Assembly (NCBI RefSeq): GCF_002286965.1
Contig: NZ_NSKD01000002.1
Span: 372,001 to 436,000, forward strand
Length of the DNA: 64,000 nucleotides
Direction of reading: 5' to 3'
Source of the DNA: Halovibrio salipaludis
GTDB taxonomy: Bacteria > Pseudomonadota > Gammaproteobacteria > Pseudomonadales > Oleiphilaceae
A model generated the notes under the pieces. The model did no database searches. It had not been told where the DNA came from and saw only the letters and a list, made by a program, of their open reading frames with translations. This document shows, piece after piece, positions 53,473 to 62,302 of this stretch (its first letter is position 1; each line of letters begins with the position of its first letter). The position numbers were made by a program, and so were the translations under genes.

Positions 53473-54142
53473 GCCCGCCATGATCCAGGCGTAAAACGCG
53501 CCCCATCCCCTGCGCCAACTCCAGGTCATGGGTGACCACCACGAAGGCGGAATCAAGCTGCTCGTTGAGCTCACGCATCAGCCCCTGGATCCGTTCGCCG
53601 GTATCGTCATCCAGATTGCCCGTGGGCTCGTCCATCAGGACACAGCGCGGGTCGTTGACCAGCGCCCTGGCGATCGCAACCCGCTGGCGCTCGCCACCGG
53701 AAAGTTCCGAGGGCTTGTGCTTCAGGCGTTCACCCAGGCCGACCCCCTCCAGCAGATCCCGGGCCTTCGCCCTCGCCTGGCGGGGACTGTAACGCCCCAG
53801 CGCCGCCGGAAGCGCCACGTTGTCCAGCGCACTGAACTCCGCCAGCAGGTGATGGAACTGGTAGACGAACCCCAGGGTGCGGTTGCGGAAGCGGCAGCGT
53901 TCACGCTCGCGCATGCCATGGATGTCCTCGCCGTCGATCCAGACCGCCCCCTCGCTGGGCCGATCGAGCCCACCCAGCATGTTGAGTAGCGTGGTCTTGC
54001 CGGAGCCGGAACTGCCCACAATGGCCAGGGTCTCGCCGGGAGCAACGCTCAGGTTCACGTCCGAGAACACGCGCAGGGTGTCGCGCCCTTCGCGGTAGGT
54101 CTTGGCCAGGTCACGGCACTGGATGATCGGTGTCTCACTCAT
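53453..54142 (-). CDS. lolD: Lipoprotein-releasing ABC transporter ATPase
   Basis: A 229-residue ATPase with Walker [11 protein letters not shown], signature LSGGERQR, Walker [13 protein letters not shown] and switch His VTHD. It powers release of outer-membrane lipoproteins to LolA. The start MSETPII is used; a 20-residue longer frame is unlikely because it would run into lolC. It overlaps lolC by 8 bases and is followed by the convergent DUF2062 gene, not by lolE. Confidence 0.94.
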   Translation of the reverse strand: MSETPIIQCRDLAKTYREGRDTLRVFSDVNLSVAPGETLAIVGSSGSGKTTLLNMLGGLDRPSEGAVWIDGEDIHGMRERERCRFRNRTLGFVYQFHHLLAEFSALDNVALPAALGRYSPRQARAKARDLLEGVGLGERLKHKPSELSGGERQRVAIARALVNDPRCVLMDEPTGNLDDDTGERIQGLMRELNEQLDSAFVVVTHDLELAQGMGRVLRLDHGGLSEAHS

Positions 54143-55376
54143 ATCGCAGGGCCTCCGCTGGCTGGACCCGGGAAGCGCGCCACGCCGGGTAGATGGTTGC
54201 AAGCAGGCTCATGGCCAGGCCCGCGCCGCCCACAATGAGCACATCATTGAGCTGGAGCTCAGACGGCAGGTAGCTGATGAAGTACACATCGGCGCTGAGG
54301 AATTGCATGCTCAGAACGCTCTCGATCCACTCGATGACGCTGCTGATGTTCAACGCGAGCAGCACACCCAGGCCGGTGCCGATGAGGGTGCCGCCCACGC
54401 CGATCACACCCCCCTGGATGATGAACACCGCCATGATGCCGGCCGGTGTCATGCCCATGGTCCGGAGAATGGCAATATCCGCCTTCTTGTCCGTCACCAC
54501 CATGACCAGCGCCGACACAATATTGAAGGCGGCCACCGCCACGATGAACATCAGCAGCAGGCCGATCATGGTCTTCTCCATCTGGATCGCCTGGAACAGA
54601 TTGCCGTGCGTCTGGGTCCAGTTCATGGTCCGGTAGCCGCCCGGCAGCGACTGCGCGATCTGATTGGCCACACGCGGAGCCTGGAAAAGCTCCTCCACCT
54701 GGATCCGCACGCCCTGGGCCTTGTCCCCGAGGCGGAGCAGTTTGCCGGCATCCTTGTAGTGGACCAGCGTGTAGCTGCTGTCGAGCTCCGCCCCGACGCT
54801 GAAGGTGCCCACCAGGGTGAACCGCTTCATCCGGGGCAGCACACCCGCCGGGGAGACGGACGCCTCCGGCAGCACCACGGTCACCCTGTCCCCCATGCGG
54901 ATCCCCAGGCGCCGCGCCAGCGCCTCGCCCAGGATGATGCCGAACTCGCCCGCCTGCAGGTCCGACAGACTGCCGTTGTTCATGTGTTTCTGGATGATCG
55001 AGACATCGGGTTCGTGCTCAGGGTCAACGCCGTTGATCAGTGCTCCCTGCACCTCGCCCCGGCCCGTGAGCATGCCTTCAGCCCGTGAAAAGGGCGCCAC
55101 GCCCGTCACCATGGGATTGGATTCGGCGACCCGGGCCACATCGCGCCAGTCCTCCATGCCCTCAGGGCTCTCGACCACCGCGTGCGGCACCATGCCGAGA
55201 ATGCGTTCCCGCAGTTCCCGGTCAAAGCCGTTCATCACCGACAGCACGGTGATCAGCACCATGACCCCGAGGATCAGGCCCAGCATTGAGACCAGGGAGA
55301 TGAAGGAAATGAAGTGGTTGCGTCGTTTGGCGGCGGTGTAGCGCAGGCCGATGAATACGGAAAGGGGTCTGAACAT
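54135..55376 (-). CDS. lolC: LolC/LolE-family lipoprotein-releasing permease
   Basis: A 413-residue inner-membrane protein with four helices and a large periplasmic domain after the first: LYTAAKRRNHFISFISLVSMLGL at the start, a MacB-like periplasmic core, and GGAGLAMSLLATIYPAWRASR at the end (FtsX). It extracts lipoproteins with LolD. No second permease (lolE) follows lolD. It may therefore act as a homodimeric LolF-type permease; subtype is not decidable from motifs here. Confidence 0.92.
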   Translation of the reverse strand: MFRPLSVFIGLRYTAAKRRNHFISFISLVSMLGLILGVMVLITVLSVMNGFDRELRERILGMVPHAVVESPEGMEDWRDVARVAESNPMVTGVAPFSRAEGMLTGRGEVQGALINGVDPEHEPDVSIIQKHMNNGSLSDLQAGEFGIILGEALARRLGIRMGDRVTVVLPEASVSPAGVLPRMKRFTLVGTFSVGAELDSSYTLVHYKDAGKLLRLGDKAQGVRIQVEELFQAPRVANQIAQSLPGGYRTMNWTQTHGNLFQAIQMEKTMIGLLLMFIVAVAAFNIVSALVMVVTDKKADIAILRTMGMTPAGIMAVFIIQGGVIGVGGTLIGTGLGVLLALNISSVIEWIESVLSMQFLSADVYFISYLPSELQLNDVLIVGGAGLAMSLLATIYPAWRASRVQPAEALRYE

Positions 55377-55468
55377 AGATGGTTACCGGAATCCTTGGGC
55401 AGGTCGGCCGCGCCTGCACTGTCATGAATCACTGTTACACTCAGAAGGATCGGGTCCAGGAGGAAGTC

Positions 55469-56065
55469 ATGCCATCAGAACACGATCCCGAGCGTCGCCA
55501 GTTCTACCGGATCGAGGACCGCGTGGGCCTCGAATGCCGTCAACTCCAGGGGGAGCCAACCGGTCCCCCGGAAACCCTCTTCGAGGGCGGTGAAACGCTC
55601 CCGCTGGCGGAGGAGCTGCGCCGGCATGATGCAGAGATCCGGCATCAGCTCGGGCTGCTTTCGGAAAGCGACCGGGTCCTCTCCCAGCTGGCCCGTGCTC
55701 TCAACGAGAAGCTCGACACGGTGGCGCGGATTATGACCTTTCAGCAGAATCCCTTGCAAGACAGTGAGTGGGTTCATGTCACCCTCAGCGAGGGAGGCCT
55801 CTCCTTCATAACCGCGGACTCCACTCCCGAACTCGATTCACTGATGGCCGTGCGCCTGACCCTGATGCCCGAACTCAGCCAGGTTGCCGCCTATGCCCGC
55901 GTGGTGTCCGTGGATGCAACGGACAATGGCAACCGCCTGCACCTGCAGTTCCACAACATGGAGGATGCCGAGCGCCAACAGATCGCCCGGCATGTGCTCC
56001 GGCTGCAGGCCCGGGAGCGCCAGCAGGCGCGACAGCGCCGGGAGCAGCGCGGCGACACCCCCTGA
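55469..56065 (+). CDS. PilZ-domain protein
   Basis: A 198-residue protein starting at MPSEHDPERRQFYR, preceded by AGGAGG. RRQFYR (about residues 9-14) is the RxxxR motif, and the second c-di-GMP site appears as TLSEGGLSF. A central helical section (about 50-100) may be a linker or coiled coil. A PilZ gene next to lolC is also found in Pseudomonas, so it is a conserved neighbour rather than part of the EPS locus. Target unknown. Confidence 0.88.
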   Translation: MPSEHDPERRQFYRIEDRVGLECRQLQGEPTGPPETLFEGGETLPLAEELRRHDAEIRHQLGLLSESDRVLSQLARALNEKLDTVARIMTFQQNPLQDSEWVHVTLSEGGLSFITADSTPELDSLMAVRLTLMPELSQVAAYARVVSVDATDNGNRLHLQFHNMEDAERQQIARHVLRLQARERQQARQRREQRGDTP

Positions 56066-56094
56066 CTCGACGCAGCCAGCTCGTGCGCTATAGT
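56066..56094 (+). promoter_or_regulatory. Possible sigma-70 -10 region before the small exported protein
   Basis: TATAGT at 56089-56094 is a good -10 match, but no convincing -35 is seen 16-18 bases before it. It lies 46 bases before the ATG at 56140. Confidence 0.25.
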
Positions 56095-56139
56095 TAGGGA
56101 AACACTCATGGATCACCGAGTCTGACCGGAACCACAATC

Positions 56140-56517
56140 ATGCGAACACTGACTCCCCGGACACTCTGTTGCCGGATCGCCACGCTCACACTGCTGCCGC
56201 TGGCGGCCTCCATGGCTTCCGCCCAGCAGATGGCCAACCCCGAATCCGACGCGGCCAGTGCCCGCGCCCAGCAGCAACAGCAGGCGGAACGCACGACACG
56301 GCCCCTCAGCCTTAAGATCCAGCAGGAAGGCAATGTCCGGACCCCGCGCCGGGGTGAAAGCATGGGCTCCGTCCAGGACCGCTTCGGCGATCCCGAGGCG
56401 CGCCAGGGCCCCGTGGGTGAGCCGCCCATCACGCGCTGGCAGTACCCGCGCTTTGTTGTGGTCTTCGAGGGCGAGTGGGTCATCGATACCGTCGTGGAGC
56501 CTGACAGCTCGGACTGA
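56140..56517 (+). CDS. Small exported protein of unknown function
   Basis: A 125-residue protein with a signal peptide (hydrophobic IATLTLLPLAASMASA, cleavage near residue 28), a Gln-rich stretch (ARAQQQQQAERTT), and a compact C-terminal part (GSVQDRFGDPEARQGPVGEPP, then FVVVFEGEWVIDTVVEP). It resembles short conserved hypothetical proteins of gammaproteobacteria; no known catalytic motif. It is 49 bases before aguA. Confidence 0.75.
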   Translation: MRTLTPRTLCCRIATLTLLPLAASMASAQQMANPESDAASARAQQQQQAERTTRPLSLKIQQEGNVRTPRRGESMGSVQDRFGDPEARQGPVGEPPITRWQYPRFVVVFEGEWVIDTVVEPDSSD

Positions 56518-56566
56518 ACCCGGTATTGTTACGCGCCCAGAATCGACACCGGAGGTCCCCGGAGCC

Positions 56567-57610
56567 GTGAGCCGTTTCCGTCTTGCCGCTGAATGGGCGC
56601 CGCAGGGCTCTGTCCTGATGGCATGGCCCCAGCCCGATTCCGACTGGGCCGCGCTGGCCAATCACGCCGAGCCCACCTTCACCGCCATAGCCCGGGCGAT
56701 ACTGGCCGAACAGGACCTGACCCTTTGCGTCAGCAGTGAGCGCCAGGCCGTTGATCTTCAACAACGTCTTGTTTGCGCAACGGACCAGGGCCGGCTGCAT
56801 ACAGTGGTCGTCGCCACCAACGACACCTGGGCCCGCGACTTCGGCCCCCTGGCGCTCAGCGATGGCGCTGAGTGGCGGCTGCTGGACGCCACCTTCAATG
56901 GCTGGGGCAACAAGTTCCCCGCTGATCGGGATAACGCGGCCAACCACGCCCTGCACGCCCAGGGCGCACTCGGCAGCCTGCCCCTGGAAAGCGACCCCCT
57001 GGTGGTGGAAGGCGGCGCCCTTGAGACCGACGGCGAGGGCACGCTGCTCGTCAACCGCCCCTGCGTTCTCAATCCCAACCGTGGCAACCCTGAACCGGCC
57101 GCTGAGCGGATGACCCAATGGCTCCATGAACGGCTGGGCGCGGAACGCATCCTGTGGCTGGATAACGGCCACCTGGACGGCGACGATACCGATGGCCACA
57201 TTGACACACTGGCCCGCTTCGCCGGGCCGGAACATATTGTCTACCAGGCCTGCGATAACCCCCGGGACAGCCACTACGCGGAACTCCAGGCAATGGCGCG
57301 GGAACTGGCGGCGCATACCGATGGCAACGGCCAGCCTTACCGCCTGACGGCCCTGCCCTGGCCGGATCCCGTCCACGACGACGAGGGCAACCGGCTGCCG
57401 GCGACCTACGCGAACTTCCTGATTACCAGCCATTCCGTGCTCGTGCCATGCTACGACGTCGCCCAGGATGACGAGGCCTGCCGAGTGATTGCAGGCTGTT
57501 TCCCGCAGCGCCGGGTCCAGGGCATCCAGTGCCGGCCTCTCATCCACCAGGGCGGAAGCCTTCACTGCCTGACCATGCAGCTGCCACCAGGAGCCGTGCC
57601 CGATGGCTGA
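56567..57610 (+). CDS. aguA: Agmatine deiminase
   Basis: A 347-residue enzyme of the guanidino-modifying family: agmatine to N-carbamoylputrescine. TWARDFGPLAL, EGGALETDGEG and GHIDTLARF carry the substrate-binding and catalytic residues; GGSLHCLTMQ ends with the nucleophile Cys (about 334). The GTG start at 56567 has a GGAGG site 11 bases before it; a longer frame overlapping the upstream gene is discarded. It overlaps aguB by 8 bases, giving the two-step agmatine-to-putrescine pathway. Confidence 0.93.
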   Translation: MSRFRLAAEWAPQGSVLMAWPQPDSDWAALANHAEPTFTAIARAILAEQDLTLCVSSERQAVDLQQRLVCATDQGRLHTVVVATNDTWARDFGPLALSDGAEWRLLDATFNGWGNKFPADRDNAANHALHAQGALGSLPLESDPLVVEGGALETDGEGTLLVNRPCVLNPNRGNPEPAAERMTQWLHERLGAERILWLDNGHLDGDDTDGHIDTLARFAGPEHIVYQACDNPRDSHYAELQAMARELAAHTDGNGQPYRLTALPWPDPVHDDEGNRLPATYANFLITSHSVLVPCYDVAQDDEACRVIAGCFPQRRVQGIQCRPLIHQGGSLHCLTMQLPPGAVPDG

Positions 57611-58505
57611 TCAACACGCCTTCATCGCCGCCGCCATACAGCAGAGCTGCGGCGCGGACCGCGAAGCCAACCTGGCCCATTCCGCAGGCCTGATCGAAAG
57701 CGCCGCCGACCAGGGCGCCCAGCTGGTGGTGCTGCAGGAACTCCACACCGGCCCCTACTTCTGCCAGGAAGAGGCCACCGACGTCTTCGACCGGGCCGAA
57801 TCCATTCCCGGCCCCACCACCCGTTTTCTGGGCGAACTGGCCGCGGAGCTGGGTGTGGTCATCGTCGGCTCCGTCTTCGAGAAGCGCATGGCGGGGGTTC
57901 ACCACAATACGGCGGTGGTGCTGGACAGCGACGGCAGCCTGGCCGGCTGCTACCGCAAGATGCACATCCCGGACGACCCCGGATTCTACGAGAAATTCTA
58001 TTTCACCCCGGGTGACGCTTCCGCGGATGCTTTCCGGCCCATCCAGACCTCACTGGGGCGGCTCGGCGTTCTGGTGTGCTGGGATCAGTGGTACCCCGAG
58101 GCCGCCCGGCTCATGGCCCTGGCCGGCGCCGAGGTGCTCATCTACCCCACTGCCATCGGATGGGACCCGGAGGACGACACCGACGAACAGGCGCGCCAGC
58201 TGGATGCCTGGATCACCGTCCAGCGCGGTCACGCCATTGCCAACAACCTCCCTGTCATCGCGCCCAATCGGCACGGTTTCGAGGAGGCGCCGGACGGCTC
58301 CGGCCACGGCATCCAGTTCTGGGGCAACAGCTTCATCTGCGGCGGCCAGGGGGAACTCCTGGCCCGCAGCAGTGTCGAGGGTGATGACATCCTGCTGGCC
58401 ACCATCGACCCTGATCGGACCGATGCCCTGCGGCGTATCTGGCCCTACCTGCGGGATCGCCGCGTGGACGCCTACGATCACCTGACCCGACGCGTGAGGG
58501 ACTGA
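57603..58505 (+). CDS. aguB: N-carbamoylputrescine amidase
   Basis: A 300-residue nitrilase-family amidase that hydrolyses N-carbamoylputrescine to putrescine. The catalytic triad is Glu46 (VLQELHTG), Lys119 (YRKMHIPDD) and Cys159 (LVCWDQWYPE). Its stop overlaps the moxR start by one base (TGATG), so translation is coupled although moxR has no known link to polyamines. Confidence 0.95.
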   Translation: MADQHAFIAAAIQQSCGADREANLAHSAGLIESAADQGAQLVVLQELHTGPYFCQEEATDVFDRAESIPGPTTRFLGELAAELGVVIVGSVFEKRMAGVHHNTAVVLDSDGSLAGCYRKMHIPDDPGFYEKFYFTPGDASADAFRPIQTSLGRLGVLVCWDQWYPEAARLMALAGAEVLIYPTAIGWDPEDDTDEQARQLDAWITVQRGHAIANNLPVIAPNRHGFEEAPDGSGHGIQFWGNSFICGGQGELLARSSVEGDDILLATIDPDRTDALRRIWPYLRDRRVDAYDHLTRRVRD

Positions 58506-59422
58506 TGAAGAATGCCGACCTGCTCCAGCAGACCACTGATCAGCTCAACCGGGTCCTGTTGGGCAAGCGCGAGCAGGTCCGCCTGGCGCTGTGCTGTGTG
58601 CTCGCCGGGGGGCACCTGCTGATCGAGGACATTCCGGGCATGGGCAAGACCACCCTGTCCCACGCGCTCTCCGGTACCCTGGGGCTCAGCTACAACCGGA
58701 TCCAGTTCACCAGCGACCTGATGCCCGCCGACCTCCTCGGGTTTTCCATGTACGACAAGGAGGCGGGAGACCTGATCTTCCACCCCGGCCCGATCTTCGC
58801 CCAGGTGATCCTGGCGGACGAGATCAACCGCGCCTCGCCCCGCACCCAGAGCGCCCTGCTCGAAGCCATGGAGGAACGCCAGGTCTCCATTGAAGGGGAA
58901 ACCCGGCCCCTGGAAGAGCCCTTCTTTGTCATCGCCACCCAGAACCCACTGGATCAGCGTGGCACCTTTCCCCTGCCGGAAAGCCAGCTGGATCGCTTCC
59001 TGATGCGGCTCACCCTCGGCTACCCGGACGAACGCGCGGAACGTGAGCTGTTGATGGGTCAGGACCGGCGCAGCATGACGGCCGAACTCCACCCCTTGCT
59101 CTCACCGGAAGCCCTCCGGCGAATGCAGGGGCTGCTCTCAGAGATTACAGCCTCCGATGCGCTGCTGGACTACATCCAGCGCATCCTCGCCTACAGCCGG
59201 GACATCTCCGGGGTTCTGTACGGACTCTCCCCCAGGGCGGGTCTGGGGCTCCTGCGGGCGGCCCGCGCCTGGGCGCTTCTGGAGGGCCGTGGTCACGTAC
59301 TTCCGGACGACGTCCAGGCGGTCCTGCCCAGCGTGGTTGAACACCGCCTGGTGGATGACCACCACAACCGCCAGGAGATGCTCTCCCAGCGGATCCTGCG
59401 TGACGTGCCCGTGATCGTGTAG
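58505..59422 (+). CDS. MoxR-family AAA+ ATPase
   Basis: A 305-residue AAA+ protein with Walker A-like EDIPGMGKTTL (about 42-52), ILADEINRASPRTQSALLEAMEE (Walker B and conserved region), and ATQNPLDQRGTFPLPESQLDRF (sensor 1 and R finger area). MoxR proteins act as chaperones, usually encoded with DUF58 and von Willebrand-domain proteins, but here none follows; trxB lies downstream. Its substrate is unknown. Confidence 0.92.
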   Translation: MKNADLLQQTTDQLNRVLLGKREQVRLALCCVLAGGHLLIEDIPGMGKTTLSHALSGTLGLSYNRIQFTSDLMPADLLGFSMYDKEAGDLIFHPGPIFAQVILADEINRASPRTQSALLEAMEERQVSIEGETRPLEEPFFVIATQNPLDQRGTFPLPESQLDRFLMRLTLGYPDERAERELLMGQDRRSMTAELHPLLSPEALRRMQGLLSEITASDALLDYIQRILAYSRDISGVLYGLSPRAGLGLLRAARAWALLEGRGHVLPDDVQAVLPSVVEHRLVDDHHNRQEMLSQRILRDVPVIV

Positions 59423-59482
59423 CGCCCGCCCCTGCGCCGGCGTTACCATGGGCACCATTGATTGACACCGTTTTCCCGATAG

Positions 59483-60436
<954 letters not shown>

Positions 60437-60445
60437 TCCCTGCTC

Positions 60446-61159
60446 ATGTCCGCGCTCCCCTGGCTGGACACACGCTCCCACTGGTTCCCGGATCCGGAAA
60501 GCGCTCTGGATGAACCGGACGGGCTTCTGGCCATCGGGGGCGACCTGCACCCCGATCGCCTGCTGAACGCCTACAGCCAGGGGATTTTCCCCTGGTTCTC
60601 CGACGACCAGCCTATTCTCTGGTGGTCTCCCAACCCGCGCTGTGTCCTCTTTCCGCCGAAAGTGCACATCGCCCGCAGCCTGCGCCGCCGGCTCAACCGG
60701 GATGAACTGCGCATCACGGTGGACTGCGCCTTCGAGGACGTGATCCGTGACTGCGGCCGACTGCGCGAGGAAGGCACCTGGATCACCGGCGACATGGAAG
60801 AGGCCTACTGCCACCTCCATGAACTCGGCCATGCCCATTCCTTTGAGGCCTGGAACGCCGACGGGCAGCTTGTGGGCGGCCTCTACGGTGTCGCCGTCGG
60901 CCGCTGCTTCTTCGGGGAATCCATGTTCAGCCGGCAGCGTGATGCCTCCAAGATCGTGTTCGTGCACGTGGCCCGCCAGCTTGAACGCTGGGGCTATGCT
61001 CTGCTGGACTGTCAGGTGGAAAACAGCCACCTGTTGAGTCTGGGTGCCGAACGGATTTCACGCCGGCGCTTTTTGACTATACTCAGAGAGAATGTGGATC
61101 GTCCCGCCGGACACGACTGGCGGATGGACTGGTTCTGGGGCCGGGAGTCCGATACATGA
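60446..61159 (+). CDS. aat: Leucyl/phenylalanyl-tRNA-protein transferase
   Basis: A 237-residue enzyme that adds Leu or Phe to proteins bearing N-terminal Arg or Lys, marking them for ClpAP. Conserved SQGIFPWFSDDQPI, WWSPNPRCVLFP and GGLYGVAVGRCFFGESMF segments. It overlaps bpt by 4 bases and lies near clpA, the unfoldase of this degradation route. Confidence 0.96.
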   Translation: MSALPWLDTRSHWFPDPESALDEPDGLLAIGGDLHPDRLLNAYSQGIFPWFSDDQPILWWSPNPRCVLFPPKVHIARSLRRRLNRDELRITVDCAFEDVIRDCGRLREEGTWITGDMEEAYCHLHELGHAHSFEAWNADGQLVGGLYGVAVGRCFFGESMFSRQRDASKIVFVHVARQLERWGYALLDCQVENSHLLSLGAERISRRRFLTILRENVDRPAGHDWRMDWFWGRESDT

Positions 61160-61896
61160 GCAGTCTCAAGACGCTGATCTTCTTCGCTACCCCTGAGCAT
61201 CCGTGCAGCTACCTGACCGACCGTCAGGCAACGACCATGTTCGTCGATCCCCGGGCCCAGGTGGACCGCAACCTCTATACCCAGCTCACGGAGCTGGGCT
61301 TCCGGCGCAGCGGCTCGCATTATTACCGCCCGCACTGCCGTGGCTGTAACGCCTGCATCCCCGTGCGGATTCCGGTTGAACGCTTCCAGCCGGATCGCTC
61401 CCAGCGCCGTGTGCGGCGCGACAACCGGGACCTGACCCTGATCCAGACGCCGGTGCGCTTCGACGAGGAAATCTACGACCTCTATGAACGCTACGTGGTG
61501 GAGCGCCATCACGACGGCGACATGTACCCGCCCAGTCGGGAACAGTTCACCTCCTTCCTCATCGAAGGCAGCATCGACGGCTTCTTCCTGGAGATGCGGC
61601 GCGAGGGGCGGCTGATCGCGGTCGCGGTGGTGGACGTGCTCGATACCGGCCTGTCGGCCATCTACACCTTCTTTGAGCCCGGCGAGGAAAAGCGCAGCCT
61701 GGGCACCTTCGCCATTCTGTGGCAGGTCCAGGAGGCCCACAGGCGCGGCCTGCCGCACCTGTATCTGGGGTACTGGATCCGCCAGTGCCGCAAGATGAAC
61801 TACAAGACCCGCTTCCGCCCGCTGGAGCAGCTGATGAATGGACACTGGACCGAGCTGGTCACCAGCGACGGTATGCTGCACAATTCGCCCGCCTGA
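61156..61896 (+). CDS. bpt: Aspartate/glutamate leucyltransferase
   Basis: A 246-residue bacterial protein transferase that leucylates N-terminal Asp or Glu, extending the N-end rule. The N-terminal HPCSYLTDRQATTMF contains the conserved Cys; HYYRPHCRGCNACIPVR is the Cys-rich motif. Coupled to aat; both feed substrates to ClpA/ClpS. Confidence 0.95.
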   Translation: MSSLKTLIFFATPEHPCSYLTDRQATTMFVDPRAQVDRNLYTQLTELGFRRSGSHYYRPHCRGCNACIPVRIPVERFQPDRSQRRVRRDNRDLTLIQTPVRFDEEIYDLYERYVVERHHDGDMYPPSREQFTSFLIEGSIDGFFLEMRREGRLIAVAVVDVLDTGLSAIYTFFEPGEEKRSLGTFAILWQVQEAHRRGLPHLYLGYWIRQCRKMNYKTRFRPLEQLMNGHWTELVTSDGMLHNSPA

Positions 61897-61897
61897 T

Positions 61898-61926
61898 TTG
61901 GCAATGAACGCAAATTAAGGCAGAAT
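61898..61926 (+). promoter_or_regulatory. Sigma-70 promoter of infA
   Basis: TTGGCA (61898-61903) and CAGAAT (61921-61926) are separated by 17 bases. The leader of about 80 bases contains CCCGGCA and TGCCGGG segments that can pair. It starts right after the bpt stop. Confidence 0.55.
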
Positions 61927-62016
61927 TGCGCCACTCTGCCCCGGCATACGCCGTGTTCTGTTCAATCCCTGCCGGGCGCATACCAGCGTTTCATCAAAGT
62001 ACGGAGTAGCAACTGA

Positions 62017-62235
62017 ATGGCAAAGTCCGATGCCGTTGAAATGGAAGGCGTGATCGTCGATACCCTTCCCAACACCATGTTCCGTGTGGAGCTGGAGAAC
62101 GGGCACACCGTTACCGCTCACATCTCGGGCAAGATGCGCAAGAACTACATCCGCATCCTGACCGGCGACAAGGTCAAGGTGGAGCTCACGCCCTATGACC
62201 TGAGCAAGGGCCGGATCACCTACCGCTACCGTTAA
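62017..62235 (+). CDS. infA: Translation initiation factor IF-1
   Basis: A 72-residue S1-like OB-fold protein that helps place initiator tRNA on the 30S subunit. The sequence [20 protein letters not shown], then [19 protein letters not shown] and ITYRYR, is essentially invariant among bacteria; the usual length. Convergent with clpA across a shared terminator. Confidence 0.97.
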   Translation: MAKSDAVEMEGVIVDTLPNTMFRVELENGHTVTAHISGKMRKNYIRILTGDKVKVELTPYDLSKGRITYRYR

Positions 62236-62250
62236 CGGCTCCTTCCATTA

Positions 62251-62286
62251 AAAAACCCCGGGATCCGAATGGATGCCGGGGTTTTT
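62251..62286. terminator. Bidirectional terminator between infA and clpA
   Basis: AAAAACCCCGG at 62251-62261 pairs with CCGGGGTTTTT at 62276-62286 around a 14-base loop, giving an A-tract before and T-tract after the stem, so it ends transcription from both sides. Confidence 0.92.
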
Positions 62287-62302
62287 CTGTTACGGGTCAA
62301 CT

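Noticed and set aside
56480-57565. A 361-codon minus-strand frame over aguA
   Set aside because: aguA has all family motifs and is coupled to aguB; the antisense frame shows no domain.
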